DNA of 40,512 nt. Source: Gemmatimonadales bacterium. Lineage in GTDB: Bacteria > Gemmatimonadota > Gemmatimonadetes > Gemmatimonadales > GWC2-71-9. Of this stretch, positions 31,075 to 40,211 are shown one piece after another (position 1 is the first letter of the stretch; each line of letters starts with the position of its first letter). The notes below the pieces were generated by a model. The model had not been told where the DNA came from. It did not search any database and saw only the letters and a list, made by a program, of their open reading frames with translations. The translations under genes were made by a program, and so were the position numbers. Where the stretch lies: contig JABFSM010000069.1 in the NCBI GenBank assembly GCA_013140635.1, positions 1 through 40,512 of the forward strand. The letters are read 5' to 3'.

Positions 31075-32501
31075 GCGTTCCTTCAATTCCAGAGATCATC
31101 CAGGGCGGCATGGGAGTCGGTATTTCCGACTGGCGCCTGGCGCGCGCAGTATCACTTCGGGGTCAGTTGGGAGTCGTGTCCGGCACGGCCCTCGATACGG
31201 TCATGGTGCGCCGGCTCCAAGACGGCGACGCCGGGGGCCACATGCGTCGCGTGATGACGGCGTTTCCGCTGCCTCGTATCGCGGAGGATGTGCTGCGTCT
31301 CTACTTTCGCCCTGACGGCCGACCCCCCGGAACGCCGTACAAGATGCTCCCAGTGTACAAGCAGACGATGAGCCTGGCCCGGCAGTTGGTGACCGTGCTT
31401 GCCGCCTTCGTCGAGGTGTATCTGGCCAAGGAGGGGCACCAGGGAATGGTGGGGATGAACCTCCTCACCAAGGTGCAGATTCCCACCCTGCCCTCGCTCT
31501 ACGGCGCCATGCTGGCGGGCACCGACGTGATCCTGATGGGCGCCGGTATTCCCCGCGAGATCCCGGCCGCCCTCGACCATCTGGCGCGCCACGAGGCCGC
31601 CTCGCTCCGATTCGAGGTGGAAGGTCTCCCGTCGGGCCGGGAAGAGCACCTCACCTTCGACCCGAAGGGGTTCTGGAGCGCGACGCCCCCGGAGCTTCAT
31701 CGTCCCCTCTTCCTCGCCATCATCGCCAGCAACTCCCTCGCCACCATGCTGGCCCGCAAGGCGAGCGGCCGGGTCGACGGCTTCGTGATCGAGGGCCCGA
31801 CCGCAGGGGGCCATAACGCTCCGCCGCGTGGGGAGCCCCGCTTCAATGAGCGGGGGGAACCGGTCTATGGCGAGCGGGACGTGGTCGACCTGGCGAAGAT
31901 GGCCGAGCTCGGCCTTCCGTTCTGGCTTGCGGGCGGGACCGGGCGTCAGGGGCGCTTGCAGGAAGCGCTGGCGGCCGGGGCCTCCGGCATCCAGGTAGGG
32001 ACGCTCTTTGCCTATTGTGACGAATCGGGTCTCGCCCGGGACCTGAAGCGCTCCGTACTGGAGCACGCCGCGCGCGGTGAAGTGACGGTGCTCACCGATC
32101 CGCGGGCTTCGCCCACCGGATATCCGTTCAAGGTGGTGAGCTGGCCCGGCGCGCCGGGAGGCGACGTCGAACGGGAGCGGCTCTGCGACCTCGGCGGCCT
32201 CCGAGTGGCCTATTGGACTCCGGAAGGGAAGATCGGCTATCGCTGCGCCGGAGAGCCGGTGGATGCGTACGTCAGGAAGGGCGGCAAGATCGAAGACACC
32301 GTGGGCCGCCGCTGCCTCTGCAACGCACTGACCGCCGACCTTGGCCTGGGCCAACTCCGCACCAACGGGCAGGTGGAACCGCCTCTGCTCACCAGCGGAG
32401 ACGATCTCGAACGGATCGGAGAATTTCTGGCGGGCCGGGCCCACTACTCGGCCGGGGACGTGCTCGACTGCCTGACGGCGATCACGGCCACTTCGTCCTG
32501 A
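31071..32501 (+). CDS. Nitronate monooxygenase / 2-nitropropane dioxygenase-like flavoprotein
   Basis: Starting at ATG 31071 (ATGA overlap with the SCO gene), the product has 476 residues. It shows the FMN TIM-barrel family's segments: IIQGGMGVGISDWRLARAVS at the N-terminus, VDGFVIEGPTAGGHNAPPRG in the middle and LPFWLAGGTGRQGRLQEALAAGASGIQVGTLFAYCDESG before the C-terminal extension. Classical members oxidise alkyl nitronates. This longer form has an extra C-terminal region with several Cys (RCLCNALTADLGLG). Why it is translationally coupled to a heme-copper operon is unclear; detoxifying a nitro compound formed from NO would fit but is speculation. Confidence 0.85.
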   Translation: MSVPSIPEIIQGGMGVGISDWRLARAVSLRGQLGVVSGTALDTVMVRRLQDGDAGGHMRRVMTAFPLPRIAEDVLRLYFRPDGRPPGTPYKMLPVYKQTMSLARQLVTVLAAFVEVYLAKEGHQGMVGMNLLTKVQIPTLPSLYGAMLAGTDVILMGAGIPREIPAALDHLARHEAASLRFEVEGLPSGREEHLTFDPKGFWSATPPELHRPLFLAIIASNSLATMLARKASGRVDGFVIEGPTAGGHNAPPRGEPRFNERGEPVYGERDVVDLAKMAELGLPFWLAGGTGRQGRLQEALAAGASGIQVGTLFAYCDESGLARDLKRSVLEHAARGEVTVLTDPRASPTGYPFKVVSWPGAPGGDVERERLCDLGGLRVAYWTPEGKIGYRCAGEPVDAYVRKGGKIEDTVGRRCLCNALTADLGLGQLRTNGQVEPPLLTSGDDLERIGEFLAGRAHYSAGDVLDCLTAITATSS

Positions 32502-32520
32502 TACGTCACGTCGGCGCTAG

Positions 32521-33801
32521 CTACCGCGGCCGCCGCTTCTGCCGGGCCAACTCCGCCGCCTGATGCGCGCTGCGGCGTTCCACCTTGGCCTTGGCCCGGG
32601 CTCGCTCCTCCGACTTTCTGGCCCGGATTGCCGCGATCCGCTCCGCAATCGGCACTTCCAGCACCGCCGCGGGACGGGCGTTATAGTTGAAGTCGGGCAC
32701 CGTCACCCGGGGCAGCCGCTTCCCAACCGCCCGCTCGATCGCCTTGAGCTCGTTCTCTTCCTGGGGCGCCACGAAAGTGAAGGCGTCGCCGGTGGCCTCC
32801 GCCCGCGCCGTGCGGCCCACTCGGTGGATGTAGTCATCGGGCACCAGCGGCACATCGAAATTCACCACATGGCCAAGGGCCGTTATGTCGATGCCGCGGG
32901 CGGCGATGTCGGTGGCCACCAACACCCGGTACTTCCCCGCCTTGAACCCGGCCAGCGCTTCGGTCCGCTGTGCCTGCGACCGATTGCCGTGAATCCGCTC
33001 CGCCTTGATACCGCCCCGGATGAGTTGTTCCGAAAGCCGGTTGGCCCGATGCTTCGTGCGGGTAAAGACGAGCGCCTCGTTGATGTCGCCCCGCTTGAGC
33101 AGCTCCAGGAGGAGAAGCGCTTTGGCCTCCTGCGGCACCGGGTAGACCGCTTGAGTGATTCCCACCGCCGGCGTCGATTGGCGCTGCACGTTGATCGTGA
33201 CGGGGCGCTTGAGCATCTCGCCCGCAAGCTGGGCAATCGGCGGCGGCATCGTCGCGCTGAAGAAGAGGGTCTGGCGTCGTTCGGGAAGGTGGCGGAGAAT
33301 CCGGCGGATGTCGGGCAGGAATCCCATGTCGAGCATTCGGTCCGCCTCGTCCAGCACCAGATACTCGAGCGCATCGAGCTTGGCGTAGGGAAAGCGGAAA
33401 TGGTCGAGGAGCCGGCCCGGCGTGGCGACGATCAGGTCGACGCCGCTGCGGAAGGCATGCTCCTGCGGCCCCATCCCAACGCCGCCGAAGACCGGCGCCG
33501 ACGTGAGCGGCGTGTGCACCGCGATGTCGTTCATGTCTTCGTGGATCTGGGCGGCGAGTTCGCGGGTCGGCGTCAGCACCAACGCGCGGGTTTTCCCGCG
33601 GGACTTGCCGATCAGACGGTGGAGAATCGGGAGCAGAAAGGCCGCCGTCTTCCCACTGCCGGTCATGGCGCAGGCGAGGAGATCTTTGCCTTCGAGCGCC
33701 GGAGGAATGGCCTCCGATTGAATGGGGGTCGGTCGGGTGAAGCCGAGCTCTTTCAAGCCGCGGCCAAGGTCGGGATGCAACTTCAATGCACTGAACGGCA
33801 C
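32521..33801 (-). CDS. DEAD-box RNA helicase (RhlE-like)
   Basis: The track starts at 33939, but that would overlap the divergent gene at 33876. I use GTG 33801, preceded by an AGGA-like site and giving MPFSALKLHPDLGRGLKELGF, the usual N-terminus (426 aa). All helicase motifs are present: Q motif RPTPIQSEAIP, Walker A AMTGSGKT, PTRELA, TPGRLLDHF, VLDEADRMLDMGF, SAT, and HRVGRTARA in the second RecA domain. The C-terminal tail is basic (KSEERARAKAKVERRSAHQ), as in RhlE-type helicases, and probably binds RNA. It would unwind structured RNA in ribosome assembly or RNA decay. It converges with the nitronate monooxygenase gene, 19 bp apart. Confidence 0.93.
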   Translation of the reverse strand: MPFSALKLHPDLGRGLKELGFTRPTPIQSEAIPPALEGKDLLACAMTGSGKTAAFLLPILHRLIGKSRGKTRALVLTPTRELAAQIHEDMNDIAVHTPLTSAPVFGGVGMGPQEHAFRSGVDLIVATPGRLLDHFRFPYAKLDALEYLVLDEADRMLDMGFLPDIRRILRHLPERRQTLFFSATMPPPIAQLAGEMLKRPVTINVQRQSTPAVGITQAVYPVPQEAKALLLLELLKRGDINEALVFTRTKHRANRLSEQLIRGGIKAERIHGNRSQAQRTEALAGFKAGKYRVLVATDIAARGIDITALGHVVNFDVPLVPDDYIHRVGRTARAEATGDAFTFVAPQEENELKAIERAVGKRLPRVTVPDFNYNARPAAVLEVPIAERIAAIRARKSEERARAKAKVERRSAHQAAELARQKRRPR

Positions 33802-33875
33802 GAATATCCTGGGCTTGAGCGACAGCGCGCCAAGTCTCGACGCAAGAGGGAAGATAACGCTACATTGCGAATACT

Positions 33876-36545
33876 GTGCCGAATCGCCTCCGTTCCGCGC
33901 TCCCAGCCATGTTGCTCGCGCTGCAGGCCGGCGCCGCAACCGCCCAGCAGCGCCCCGCGCGCTTGCCCTACCAAGACTCGCTGCTCCCCACGGAACAGCG
34001 AGTCCGCGACCTGCTCTCGCGGATGACGCTGGAAGAAAAGTTCTGGCAGCTCTACATGGTGCCCGGCGACTTCGACGCCGAGCAATCGAAGTTCACCCAC
34101 AGCCTCTTTGGCCTGCAGCTCCGCGGCGCGCCGATCAAGGAGCAGGACCCGGCGGCCGCGGCGCGGATCAATGCCGAGCGAATCAACCGGGCACAGCGGC
34201 ATTTCACCGAGGGAACCCGGCTCGGGATTCCGGCCATTCCCTTCGAAGAAGCGCTCCACGGTCTGGTGCAAGAGGGAGCGACGGTCTTTCCGCAAGCGAT
34301 CGGCCTTGCGGCCTCCTGGGATACGGCGCTGATGGGGCGCGTGGCACAGACGATCGCGAGAGAATCAGGCTCGCGCGGGGTGCGGCAGGTTCTCTCGCCG
34401 GTCATCAACATCGCGAGGGACGTGCGCTGGGGCCGGACCGAGGAAACCTACGGCGAAGACCCCTATCTCACCTCAAGTATGGGACTCGCCTTCATCGAGC
34501 CGTTCGAGCGCGCCGGGATCGTCACGACGCCGAAGCACTTTGCCGCGAATGTCGGCGACGGCGGCCGCGACAGCTACCCGATCCACTTCAGCGAACGGCT
34601 CCTCGAGGAGATCTACTTCCCCGCGTTCCGGACGGCGATCGGTCGAGGAAAGGCCCGATCGGTCATGGCGGCCTACAACTCGGTCGATGGACTCCCCGCC
34701 TCGGCAAGTCCGTGGCTCCTTACCACGAAGCTCCGACGGGAGTGGGGCTTCGGCGGTGTCGTCATCAGCGATGCCGCCGGCACCGGCGGTTCGAAGGTGC
34801 TCCACTACACCTCGAAGGACTACGCCGAAGCGACGAAGCAGGCAATCGAAGCGGGACTCGACGTGATCTTCCAGAGCTCGGTAGGCCAGGCACCGCTCTT
34901 CTGGGAAGCGTTCCGCAACGGGGCGGTCGATCCGGCGGCCACCGACAGCGCAGTGGCGCGGGTGCTTCGGCTCAAGTTCGAGCTCGGCCTCTTCGAGCGG
35001 CCATACGTAGATCCCGAAGCGGCGGGACGCATATCAGCGGACCCGGCCCATCGCGATCTTGCGCTCGAGGCCGCTCGCAAGTCGATCGTCCTTCTCAAGA
35101 ACGAGCGCCGCCTCCTTCCGCTATCCAAGTCACTCCGGCGGGTGGCGGTGATCGGCGCCGACGCGGAGGAAGGAAGGCTGGGCGGATACACCGGGCCGGT
35201 CGGACGGAAGATCTCCATCCTGGACGGCATCCGGACCTTGCTCGGCCCCGCCACCACCGTACGCTACGCCAAGGGGCCCGGCCGGCTTGAGCCTGCCTAT
35301 CGTCCGGTCCCCTCAACCGCGCTTTCGACGGTGACCGACGGCAAGAAGGTCCCCGGGCTCCGCGGCGAATACTTCGATAACATCACGCTTGCCGGCGACC
35401 CGAAGGTGGTGCGGATCGACCCGGCGCTCGATTTCACCTGGACCTTCGGCGCCCCGGCGCGCGGCATCCCGGTCGACTGGTACTCCGTTCGGTGGACTGG
35501 AAAGCTCATAGCGCCGGTAACTGGAATGCTGCGACTCGGTGTCCTGGGCAATGACGGCTACCGGCTCTACCTCGACGGGAAGCTGGTCATCGACAATTGG
35601 CGCCGGCAAACGACCCGCGCCACGCTAGCCCCGGTTTCCGTGCGTGCCGGACGGGAGTACGACATCAGGCTCGAGTATTTCGAGAGTGCGGGAAATGTCC
35701 ACTTCACCCTGGTCTGGGACCATGGGGTTCCGAAGGACGGGCGCGCCCGAATTGTGGAGGCGGTGGCGCTCGCCCGAGCGAGTGAGGTGGCGATTGTCGT
35801 GGCGGGAATCGAGGAGGGGGAATTCCGCGATCGATCGTCGCTCAAGTTGCCGGGGCTCCAAGAGGAGTTGATTCGCGCCGTGGCGGCGACGGGTACATCG
35901 GTGGCTGTCGTGCTCGTCGGCGGCAGCGCCATAACGATGAACGGCTGGCTCGACCGGGTCGGCGCGGTGCTCGATGTCTGGTATCCCGGGCAGGAAGGGG
36001 GCCGAGCGGTGGCGGAGACGCTCTTCGGCGACTCGAACCCCGGGGGACGGCTGCCGATAAGCTTTCCCCTCAACGAGGGACAGCTCCCCCTCTACTACAA
36101 CCACAAGCCCACCGGCCGCGGCGACGACTATCTGGACGGCACCGGAAAGCCGCTCTTCCCTTTCGGCTTCGGACTGAGCTACACCACCTTCGAATACTCC
36201 GATCTTGCCATCTCATCGGAGCCGTCGATCGGATCGGATGCCCTCCGGCACATCGTGCGCTTCCGCCTGGGGAATACCGGTGCCCGCGCCGGTGACGAAG
36301 TCGTGCAGCTCTACCTGCGCGACTTGATCGGATCGGTGGCGCGGCCGGTGCAGGAACTCCGCCGGTTCCGTCGGGTGCACCTTGCCGCCGGCCAATCCAC
36401 CACCGTCGAGTTCGCCCTTACCGGTGAGGACCTCGCCCTGCTCGACGCCCGTATGCGGCGGATCGTGGAGCCGGGGGAGTTCCGGGTGACGATCGGGGCC
36501 TCCTCCCAAGACATCCGCCTCAGAGGTACGATCACCATTCAATAG
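33876..36545 (+). CDS. Glycoside hydrolase family 3 beta-glucosidase with PA14 insert, secreted
   Basis: The 889-residue enzyme starts with GTG and a signal peptide (MPNRLRSALPAMLLALQAGAATAQ). The GH3 N-terminal barrel covers about residues 45-370, with the candidate nucleophile D299 in GGVVISDAAGTGG. The C-terminal GH3 sandwich is interrupted by a PA14 domain at about 490-620 (GLRGEYFDNITL ... GNDGYRLYLDGKLVIDNW). A fibronectin-III-like domain closes the protein (GDEVVQLYLRDLIGSVARPVQEL). Members remove terminal beta-glucose or xylose from oligosaccharides, and PA14 narrows substrate choice. A TACATT -10-like box ten bases before the GTG suggests a near-leaderless message. Confidence 0.93.
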   Translation: MPNRLRSALPAMLLALQAGAATAQQRPARLPYQDSLLPTEQRVRDLLSRMTLEEKFWQLYMVPGDFDAEQSKFTHSLFGLQLRGAPIKEQDPAAAARINAERINRAQRHFTEGTRLGIPAIPFEEALHGLVQEGATVFPQAIGLAASWDTALMGRVAQTIARESGSRGVRQVLSPVINIARDVRWGRTEETYGEDPYLTSSMGLAFIEPFERAGIVTTPKHFAANVGDGGRDSYPIHFSERLLEEIYFPAFRTAIGRGKARSVMAAYNSVDGLPASASPWLLTTKLRREWGFGGVVISDAAGTGGSKVLHYTSKDYAEATKQAIEAGLDVIFQSSVGQAPLFWEAFRNGAVDPAATDSAVARVLRLKFELGLFERPYVDPEAAGRISADPAHRDLALEAARKSIVLLKNERRLLPLSKSLRRVAVIGADAEEGRLGGYTGPVGRKISILDGIRTLLGPATTVRYAKGPGRLEPAYRPVPSTALSTVTDGKKVPGLRGEYFDNITLAGDPKVVRIDPALDFTWTFGAPARGIPVDWYSVRWTGKLIAPVTGMLRLGVLGNDGYRLYLDGKLVIDNWRRQTTRATLAPVSVRAGREYDIRLEYFESAGNVHFTLVWDHGVPKDGRARIVEAVALARASEVAIVVAGIEEGEFRDRSSLKLPGLQEELIRAVAATGTSVAVVLVGGSAITMNGWLDRVGAVLDVWYPGQEGGRAVAETLFGDSNPGGRLPISFPLNEGQLPLYYNHKPTGRGDDYLDGTGKPLFPFGFGLSYTTFEYSDLAISSEPSIGSDALRHIVRFRLGNTGARAGDEVVQLYLRDLIGSVARPVQELRRFRRVHLAAGQSTTVEFALTGEDLALLDARMRRIVEPGEFRVTIGASSQDIRLRGTITIQ

Positions 36546-36595
36546 CCGGGCCTCCCCTGTAAGGTTTCCCCAGCACCACGCATCAATGTGGTAAC

Positions 36596-37147
36596 ATGAC
36601 GACCCATCGAGCCGGCATGACCGGCGACAACGGCGACCTCGACTCCGAGAGTGCTCTGGTACGGAGGTGTGCGGAGGGAGACCGGGATGCGCTCGCGGCG
36701 CTCTATGCGACCCACGCCACCCTCGTCTACCGCACCGCCTACGCCATCATGGGCTCCGCCGCCGATTCGGAGGATGTCCTGCAAGACGTCTTCGTCGGGC
36801 TTCCTCGCGCCGCGCGGTCGTTTTTAGGCCGCGGAAGCTTCGGCGGGTGGCTGCGCCGAGTAGCGGCGACGACCGCCCTCATGTCGATGCGGCGGCGGCG
36901 CGAGGGCGATTCGGCCGGCCTGGCGGACCTTCACGAGGCCGGCGCCTCGGACCTCGACGCGGCCATCGACCTCAAGCAGTCGATCGACCGCCTCGCGGTC
37001 CGGCATCGGCAGGTCTTCCTCCTCAAAGAAGTCGAAGGCTATTCCCACGAAGAAATCGCTTCCCTTCTTGGCATTTCGGCCGGCGCGTCCATGACCTGCC
37101 TCCACCGTGCCAAGCGGGCACTCTGCACCAGTCTCGACGGAAGGTAG
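36596..37147 (+). CDS. ECF RNA polymerase sigma factor
   Basis: This 183-residue sigma factor has region 2 at about residues 22-95 (ALYATHATLVYRTAYAIMGSAADSEDVLQDVFVGL) and region 4 at about 125-180 (LAVRHRQVFLLKEVEGYSHEEIASLLGISAGASMTCLHRAKRAL). It lacks regions 1 and 3, as usual for ECF factors. It is followed after 2 bp by a gene for a zinc-finger anti-sigma protein with a thioredoxin-like domain, which would hold it inactive at the membrane. The ATG at 36596 has no clear ribosome site, and a second ATG seven codons later is possible. Confidence 0.92.
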   Translation: MTTHRAGMTGDNGDLDSESALVRRCAEGDRDALAALYATHATLVYRTAYAIMGSAADSEDVLQDVFVGLPRAARSFLGRGSFGGWLRRVAATTALMSMRRRREGDSAGLADLHEAGASDLDAAIDLKQSIDRLAVRHRQVFLLKEVEGYSHEEIASLLGISAGASMTCLHRAKRALCTSLDGR

Positions 37148-37149
37148 AT

Positions 37150-39300
37150 ATGTGGCCGCATCCTTCGTTCGCCGCGCTGACACGTTATGTCGAGAAGACC
37201 GCCTCGGCTGGGGAGCAACGGCGCCTCGCGGCGCACCTCGCGGCCTGTCCGCGGTGCCGCGCGACGATTCTCCGGCTTCGAGAGCTTCCGTCGCTCGCCC
37301 AACGCGCCATGCGGGCCGAGCCCGACCTCACCGCCGTCTGGCAGCGTGTCGGCGCGCGGCTCGATCGCGGCGACGAGGTCCTTCTCCCGCTGGCGTCCGC
37401 CACTGCGGCCTCGTCGGCCGGCCGCCGCATCCTCCTCTCGGCCGGCATGGCGGCCATTCTCGGCCTCATGGTCTTTGCCGCACTGCGGCCGCGCGCACTC
37501 GAGGCGGCGCGGAGCGAACTCCGATTTGGCATTCCCTTCGTTACGCCGGGAGAAGAGGTAGAGGTGGAATACCGCGCCACCGGCGCCATGACATCCTTGC
37601 CTCGGCTGATCCTCCGGGCACGGTTTCGCGACTCGACGCGGGGCTTCCGCCTCGACGGCGTTCGGCAGGTCGCCGCCGCGACCCTCGACCGCCGCGGGCA
37701 GGGCCGCTATGCCGGCCGCTTTCGGTTTCCCGCCGGTGCGGTGATCGGAGCGTTCGCCGTCGAGGATACGGCGGGAGCCCTCGTGGACGCGAATGGAGGC
37801 CGTCTCTGGTATCTGGCGGCCGGCCGCAACGGAGCCGCCGCGGAAGCGGCGCTCGAACAGCGGGCCTACGACGAAATGGCCTATGACTTCGGGCGAGCGA
37901 TAGGCACCCTGCGCGATGCCGCGGTTCGATATCCCGACAACCCTTGGCGCTGGGCGATCCTGCGTGCCTCGGAGCCGGACACGCCCCCGCTGGTTGCCGA
38001 ACACCGGGCTCGGTTCGACTCCCTTCACCGAGCGCTGGCGGGCAGGAACGGCCTCTCCGGAGCGGCGGCTGAGGGCATGCTTCTCTACGCAATGCTCACG
38101 ATGGGCAGTCAGCCCGACTCGGCGGGCATGGCCACCTTTCAATCGTGGGAAAACCGCCTCATCGAGTTGTATCCCACTCATCCGAGGTCGATAGAACAGC
38201 GCGTCTTCCGGCTGATGAGAGCGGCCGGAAAAGACCGAAAGCGCTTCCTTGCCGGAGCCGACTCGCTCTGGGCCGAGGCGGGGTATTCGGCGCACCCGCG
38301 CCTGCTCGATGTGTCGCTGAATGCCGCCATCGGGGCCGGCGACGGCGCGGCGATCCGCGTCTGGGCGGAGCGCTGGCTGGCCATCCGGCCCTGGGACCGG
38401 GCCCTGGTGGCGCGGCGGATCGCCGCGCAACCGACCGAGCGTAGCTTCGGGCTGGAACAGCTCAGGCAAGCTCTCCGCGACCTCGACAGTACCAGCAACG
38501 CCCGCCGCGAGTTGCAGACGACACGCACCGAGCAGGCACGGGTGGATGCGCGGGAGCATCAGGAACTCCTTGTGGCACTCGGCATGGCGCTCTTTGCCGG
38601 CGGCGATTTGTCGAGTGCTCGGGACACACTGCGGGTGGCGGTTCGGCTTGGGCCGTGGGTGAGCGTGCTGGCCAAGATCGAAGCGCCGCTTCGCTCCACC
38701 GGAGAGAGGGAGACCGCTCTCTGGGTCCAGGCGCTCCGGGCGACCGATCTCCTTGCTCCGGCTTCGCTGCGGGACTCGATCTGGAAAGCGGGCCGTGAGG
38801 CTGCCGGGGACTCCGCCTGGCGCGCCGTCACCGCCAAGGCCATCGCGGATGTCGCGGCTGACGCTGGGAGCCAGGTGGTCAGCCGGCACATCGACTTGAG
38901 CGCGGCTCGGGCACAGGACAGCGCCGCTACGTCGATAGACCTCGGTGAGGTCGCGGCCACTGGACCGACCATGGTGGTGTTTTGGCACCCATGGTGTCCC
39001 TATTCGCGAAGCGCTCTCACACGGCTCAAGCGATACGAAGCCCTCCTCGGCGAACGGGGCATCCGGATGCTCTTCGTCACCGAGGCGCTGCCCCTCGAGG
39101 TGGCGGCTCACGATGCATCTGGCGAGGCGATCGTTCGTGGGAAGCGGGTGTTCGATCCGGCGAGGAGCTTGAACGGCGCTTTCTCCGCCTCCGGCACGCC
39201 CACCTTTGTGTTGCTCAAGGACGGCATGGTCGTTTTCGCTCCAACGCACGCCGTCGACGATGCGGTGCGAAACACTCTCCTCCTTGCGGGAGCCCGGTAG
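37150..39300 (+). CDS. Anti-sigma zinc-finger / thioredoxin-like fusion protein
   Basis: The start is ATG 37150, 2 bp after the sigma gene (716 aa); the longer track ORF is a shadow. Residues 1-60 form a ZAS-type anti-sigma domain (H29-x3-C33-x2-C36). One membrane helix follows at about 92-113 (RRILLSAGMAAILGLMVFAAL). The large outer part has a beta-rich segment and then a helical, repeat-like region (about 230-560), possibly TPR-like. It ends with a thioredoxin/TlpA-like domain (about 595-715): VVFWHPWCPYSRSALTRL and SGTPTFVLLKDG. The active-site motif is CPYS, with only one Cys (C616). It probably senses an extracytoplasmic redox or envelope signal and releases the sigma factor; the mechanism is inferred. 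Confidence 0.85.
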   Translation: MWPHPSFAALTRYVEKTASAGEQRRLAAHLAACPRCRATILRLRELPSLAQRAMRAEPDLTAVWQRVGARLDRGDEVLLPLASATAASSAGRRILLSAGMAAILGLMVFAALRPRALEAARSELRFGIPFVTPGEEVEVEYRATGAMTSLPRLILRARFRDSTRGFRLDGVRQVAAATLDRRGQGRYAGRFRFPAGAVIGAFAVEDTAGALVDANGGRLWYLAAGRNGAAAEAALEQRAYDEMAYDFGRAIGTLRDAAVRYPDNPWRWAILRASEPDTPPLVAEHRARFDSLHRALAGRNGLSGAAAEGMLLYAMLTMGSQPDSAGMATFQSWENRLIELYPTHPRSIEQRVFRLMRAAGKDRKRFLAGADSLWAEAGYSAHPRLLDVSLNAAIGAGDGAAIRVWAERWLAIRPWDRALVARRIAAQPTERSFGLEQLRQALRDLDSTSNARRELQTTRTEQARVDAREHQELLVALGMALFAGGDLSSARDTLRVAVRLGPWVSVLAKIEAPLRSTGERETALWVQALRATDLLAPASLRDSIWKAGREAAGDSAWRAVTAKAIADVAADAGSQVVSRHIDLSAARAQDSAATSIDLGEVAATGPTMVVFWHPWCPYSRSALTRLKRYEALLGERGIRMLFVTEALPLEVAAHDASGEAIVRGKRVFDPARSLNGAFSASGTPTFVLLKDGMVVFAPTHAVDDAVRNTLLLAGAR

Positions 39301-39339
39301 TGTCCCGCGGAGGAGCGACCTGTCATTATCTTGCGTTCT

Positions 39340-40149
39340 ATGTCTCTACTACGACTGTGCGCGATTTGGTGTCTCACCGCCTCGAGTGCGTGTCTCACCC
39401 AACCGGACCCGGAACCACTCCCCACCGACGGACTTCAGGTTCTATTCGTTGGGAATAGCCTGACCTACGAGAACGATCTCCCCGCCACGCTTCAGGCCAT
39501 TGCGGCCTCGGCTGGTGAAACGGTTCGAGTGGCCAGCGCCACCGGATCGGGGCTTGCCCTGATCGATCACTTGAACGGCGCCAGTAATGCGGTTGCCGCC
39601 ATTCAGAGCCGGCACTGGGATTTCGTCATCCTGCAGCAAGGGCCGACGCCCAGCGGGCTCTGCCGAGACACCCTGGTGCTCTCGGCAAAGCTCTTCGACC
39701 CGCTAATCCGGGCCGCCGGCGCCACACCTGCCCTCTTCATGACGTGGCCGACGGCCCAGGGCTCTCAGGCATTCTTCGACGACGTGCGAACCTCATTCCA
39801 GGACGCCGCCCGCGAAGTGGACGGGGTTTTCCTTCCCGCCGGAGAGGCGTGGCGTTCGGCGTGGGCCGCGAATTCCGCCCTTCCGCTCTATGGCTTCGAC
39901 GGGTTCCACCCCTCGAGTATGGGCTCGTTCCTGGCCGCCCTTACGATCTACGAGCGCATCACGGGGAAGGACGCGCGCGACCTTCCCCCGAAGGCCTTTG
40001 GCGCCGGCGCCGAATTCTCACTTCCCGAAGCGACGATTCGCCTCCTGCAGGCGGCGGCGCACGACGCGAACTCGCGCTTTCCGGCTCGGCCGAATGGCAC
40101 CGTGCCGGCGCGGGCCGTCATCGACGGCAAAGCGAATATCATCTGCTGA
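39340..40149 (+). CDS. SGNH/GDSL-type hydrolase, probable lipoprotein
   Basis: I prefer ATG 39340 to the track's TTG 39331; neither has a nearby ribosome site, though GGAGG occurs about 28 bases upstream. The 269-residue product has a short hydrophobic leader ending SSAC, a possible lipobox. The SGNH core is visible: block I LFVGNSLTYENDLPATLQ with the nucleophile Ser, VILQQGPTPSG around block III, and DGFHPSSMGS with the catalytic Asp and His. Members are esterases or carbohydrate deacetylases. It is 39 bp after the anti-sigma gene, and its own CATTAT -10-like box suggests separate transcription. A strong terminator follows. Confidence 0.85.
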   Translation: MSLLRLCAIWCLTASSACLTQPDPEPLPTDGLQVLFVGNSLTYENDLPATLQAIAASAGETVRVASATGSGLALIDHLNGASNAVAAIQSRHWDFVILQQGPTPSGLCRDTLVLSAKLFDPLIRAAGATPALFMTWPTAQGSQAFFDDVRTSFQDAAREVDGVFLPAGEAWRSAWAANSALPLYGFDGFHPSSMGSFLAALTIYERITGKDARDLPPKAFGAGAEFSLPEATIRLLQAAAHDANSRFPARPNGTVPARAVIDGKANIIC

Positions 40150-40152
40150 ACG

Positions 40153-40190
40153 AAGAAGCGGCCCGCGTCCGTCGACGCGGGCCGCTTCTT
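40153..40190. terminator. Strong bidirectional hairpin terminator
   Basis: AAGAAGCGGCCCGCGTC and GACGCGGGCCGCTTCTT form a perfect 17-bp stem with a 4-base loop (CGTC). A-rich and T-rich stem ends make it usable in both directions. It sits between the convergent SGNH hydrolase and M14 peptidase genes. Confidence 0.9.
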
Positions 40191-40211
40191 ACTGCCTTCG
40201 CGACCTCTCTC

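Noticed and set aside
33802-33939. N-terminal extension of the DEAD-box helicase
   Set aside because: It would overlap the divergent GH3 start, has no family similarity, and GTG 33801 has an AGGA site and the normal N-terminus.
36667-39300. 877-residue ORF start
   Set aside because: The first 161 codons overlap the sigma factor in another frame and are Arg/Pro-rich shadow; the real start is 37150.
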